Positions 62,789 through 64,000 of a DNA stretch of 64,000 nucleotides are shown here, in pieces; positions within the stretch are counted from its first letter, which is position 1; the number at the start of each line of letters is the position of its first letter. Origin of the DNA: an uncultured Clostridia bacterium. GTDB taxonomy: Bacteria; Bacillota; Clostridia; TANB77; CAG-508. The position numbers and the translations under genes are program-made. The stretch covers positions 372,001-436,000 of the forward strand of contig CAQUUC010000001.1 in the NCBI GenBank assembly GCA_948896235.1. The letters run 5' to 3'. Below the pieces are notes generated by a model. That model was not told the DNA's origin, made no database searches, and saw only the letters and a list, made by a program, of their open reading frames with translations.

Positions 62789-63857
62789 CTATTCTCCAGA
62801 AATGTTATTTCCTTGAGGTGTAAGACCGTGAATCTCCTAATCCTGTTTCTTTTCCTTTTTCTTCGTCTTTTTTATCCTTTTTCTTCTCGTCTTTATCTTT
62901 GCTATCTTTAGGTTCTTTTTTCTTTTCTTCTTCTTTTTTTCTTTCGTTCTCTTCTATTTCTTTTTTAACTTTTTCTTGTTCTTCTATAATTTTCATAAGT
63001 TCAACTTGTCTATTTATTAAATCTGTTTTAATAATAAGTATTGCTACAATCATATAAATATAAGATATTGTTGTATACATCCAAGAAAAATATTTAATTT
63101 CAAGTCCAGTAATAGAATTGATTATAATGTATATCATATTTAATAAAATAGGTAAAGTTAATGCATATACTCCCATATTAAAAGTAGCTTTAAATCTTAA
63201 TCTAATTCCGACTATTCTAGAGAAAATAAATCCTAATATTCCAAGCATTATAACATCAGCCATTGTGCTTACAAAATATATCATAAATAGATATATTACT
63301 ATTATTATAAAGAAACTCACATACAAATTTATGTTATTAGTATTAGCAATAAAAGTTAATACATCTTCTCTATCAAATTCACTAATTCCATATATACTAG
63401 CTATATCTTTATAGTCATAATCTATATTTTGACTTAACATTTCATTTTTATAAATAAATCTATCCTTTAAAATTAAAATCCCATTTTCATAAGAACTAAT
63501 TTCATTTTGATAATTTTTTTCTTGTTCTTCAGTCGCATTAGTATTAATAATAACAATTGGTAGAACCTCTTCAGGATTTATAAGTTTTAACTCTTCTCCT
63601 GAATTAATATTTAAGTTATTATCTTTAAAACTAACTTCACTAATATTAGTTTCAAAATAGTCTATAGCATTATTTGTAGATATACTAAACTTGTAAGTAA
63701 ATACACTAGCAATTACTATAGAAAAAATTAGAATAACTAAAGCTAAATAAGCTATAGCTTTTCTAGTTTTTTCTGTAGCAAAAATTGCATATTTTTCAAA
63801 ATCCTTTATACTCGTTATAAGTCTATTAAAAAAGTTCATATTCTTTTCTTCTGTCAT
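62789..63857 (-). CDS. DUF1189-like membrane protein, with an in-frame CGG near its end
   Basis: The N-terminus (MNFFNRLITSIKDFEKYAIF, then KAIAYLALVILIFSIVIASVF) and the four to five later spans fit the DUF1189 family. A very charged Lys/Glu tail begins near residue 295. Zero frame ends DSRSYTSRK at 62805. Skipping the C at CGG 62826-62828 gives DSGLTPQGNNISGE and a stop at 62789, 355 aa. Both ends are plausible, so this site is supported by the rule rather than by homology. It lies just upstream of ftsH. Confidence 0.75.
62826..62828 (-). other. Probable CGG +1 recoding site in the DUF1189-like gene
   Basis: Zero frame reads TCA CGG TCT. Skipping the C gives TCA GGT CTT (Ser-Gly-Leu). Either frame ends within a few codons, so the site itself is not proof. 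Confidence 0.55.
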
Positions 63858-63861
63858 TTAT

Positions 63862-64000
63862 TTAGCTCCTTTTTTCTACTATCATATCATCTTTTAAATC
63901 TTTAACATTATACCCTTTTTCATTAATTTCATTTCTTAATTTATCTGATAGTTCCCAATTTTTATCAAGTCTTGCTTGCTTTCTTTTTTCTACTAATTCT
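63862..64000 (-). CDS. cysS: Cysteinyl-tRNA synthetase, C-terminal end only
   Basis: Only the last ~45 codons are in the window; the rest lies beyond its right edge. The end reads VEKRKQARLDKNWELSDKLR and NEINEKGYNVKDLKDD, matching the C-terminal helical domain of CysRS (R-x2-AR-x2-K-x-W..AD-x-LR). The last codons AGG AGC also supply the ribosome site of the DUF1189-like gene. Confidence 0.8.
   Translation of the reverse strand, partial: ELVEKRKQARLDKNWELSDKLRNEINEKGYNVKDLKDDMIVEKRS

Noticed and set aside
15596..62828. Random sequencing or assembly errors as the cause of the 11 frame breaks
   Set aside because: All breaks need removal of one C at an in-frame CGG exactly before a Gly codon; random or homopolymer errors would vary in base, context and phase. 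Raw reads would still settle it.
15596..62828. Simple reassignment of CGG to another amino acid (as in lineages where CGG means Trp or Gln)
   Set aside because: Reassignment keeps the reading frame. Here zero frame hits stops within a few codons, and homology continues only in the +1 frame.
1..64000. CRISPR arrays, tRNA or rRNA genes, insertion sequences, prophage
   Set aside because: I saw no regularly spaced repeats, no tRNA T-arm-like signatures, no transposase or phage structural genes. XerD looks like the housekeeping enzyme.

Overview
The window is AT-rich DNA from a low-GC, endospore-forming Clostridia-type Firmicute, probably an uncultivated gut lineage. The evidence is strong AGGAGG-type ribosome sites, spoIIM, spoIIP and cotJABC, the order yicC-remA-rpoZ, RelA/SpoT, RecJ, FtsH and tmcAL. 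I cannot name the genus. Nearly all genes lie on the minus strand; only a VanW lipoprotein, tmcAL and one GC-richer orphan gene are on plus.

Layout. 1-10600: a surface-glycan cluster with two GT4, three GT2, one GT2-GT4 fusion, a polymerase/ligase-like membrane protein and a Wzm/Wzt (TagGH) exporter. It is split by a small GC-richer gene pointing the other way. 10700-19300: housekeeping genes (rpmE, greA, thyX, yicC-remA-rpoZ-cytidylate kinase, a TetR regulator, rsmE). 19470-25750: a pilin-like protein, XerD, SpoIIM, an EndoQ-like PHP protein, a degenerate HD protein and coaE. 26100-32400: rnhA, tmcAL, a polysaccharide deacetylase, cotJABC and spoIIP. 32467-37030: an MBL hydrolase, relA and recJ. 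37175-39843: a second GC-richer orphan gene, then a metal P-type ATPase with its ArsR repressor. 39983-46400: a giant RND exporter, galE and a type III (CptIN-like) toxin-antitoxin locus with a visible RNA pseudoknot. 46460-64000: a lytic transglycosylase, polA, GT-C glycosyltransferases, queH, a putative ADP-ribosyltransferase, ruvB, rpiA, a VanW protein, ftsH, a DUF1189-like protein and the end of cysS.

The main discovery is a decoding anomaly. Nine native genes (tetR, pilin-like, spoIIM, endoQ-like, spoIIP, relA, recJ, VanW, DUF1189-like) are out of frame when read normally. Each break coincides with an in-frame CGG codon, 11 sites in all, with two each in recJ and spoIIP. Skipping the C and reading on as GGN (glycine) restores the expected protein; in relA, recJ and spoIIP the glycine lands at a recognisable conserved motif. 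I found no other in-frame CGG in the native genes, although out-of-frame CGG is common (dozens of instances). The inserted C always sits exactly before a Gly codon in the protein's own phase, and the preceding codon varies. This argues against random sequencing error and against classical P-site slippage. The simplest reading is that CGG has lost its Arg meaning and CGGN is decoded as glycine with a +1 shift, by a four-base-reading tRNA-Gly or by out-of-frame entry of a normal tRNA-Gly. I recall no published description of such a genome-wide rule in bacteria.

The two GC-richer orphan genes (5798-6082 and 37175-37525) are the exception. They hold three in-frame CGG codons that make sense only as ordinary Arg. 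Both are stand-alone units with near-consensus promoters sharing an identical 10-mer at the same place in the spacer. They look like imports from a standard-code donor.
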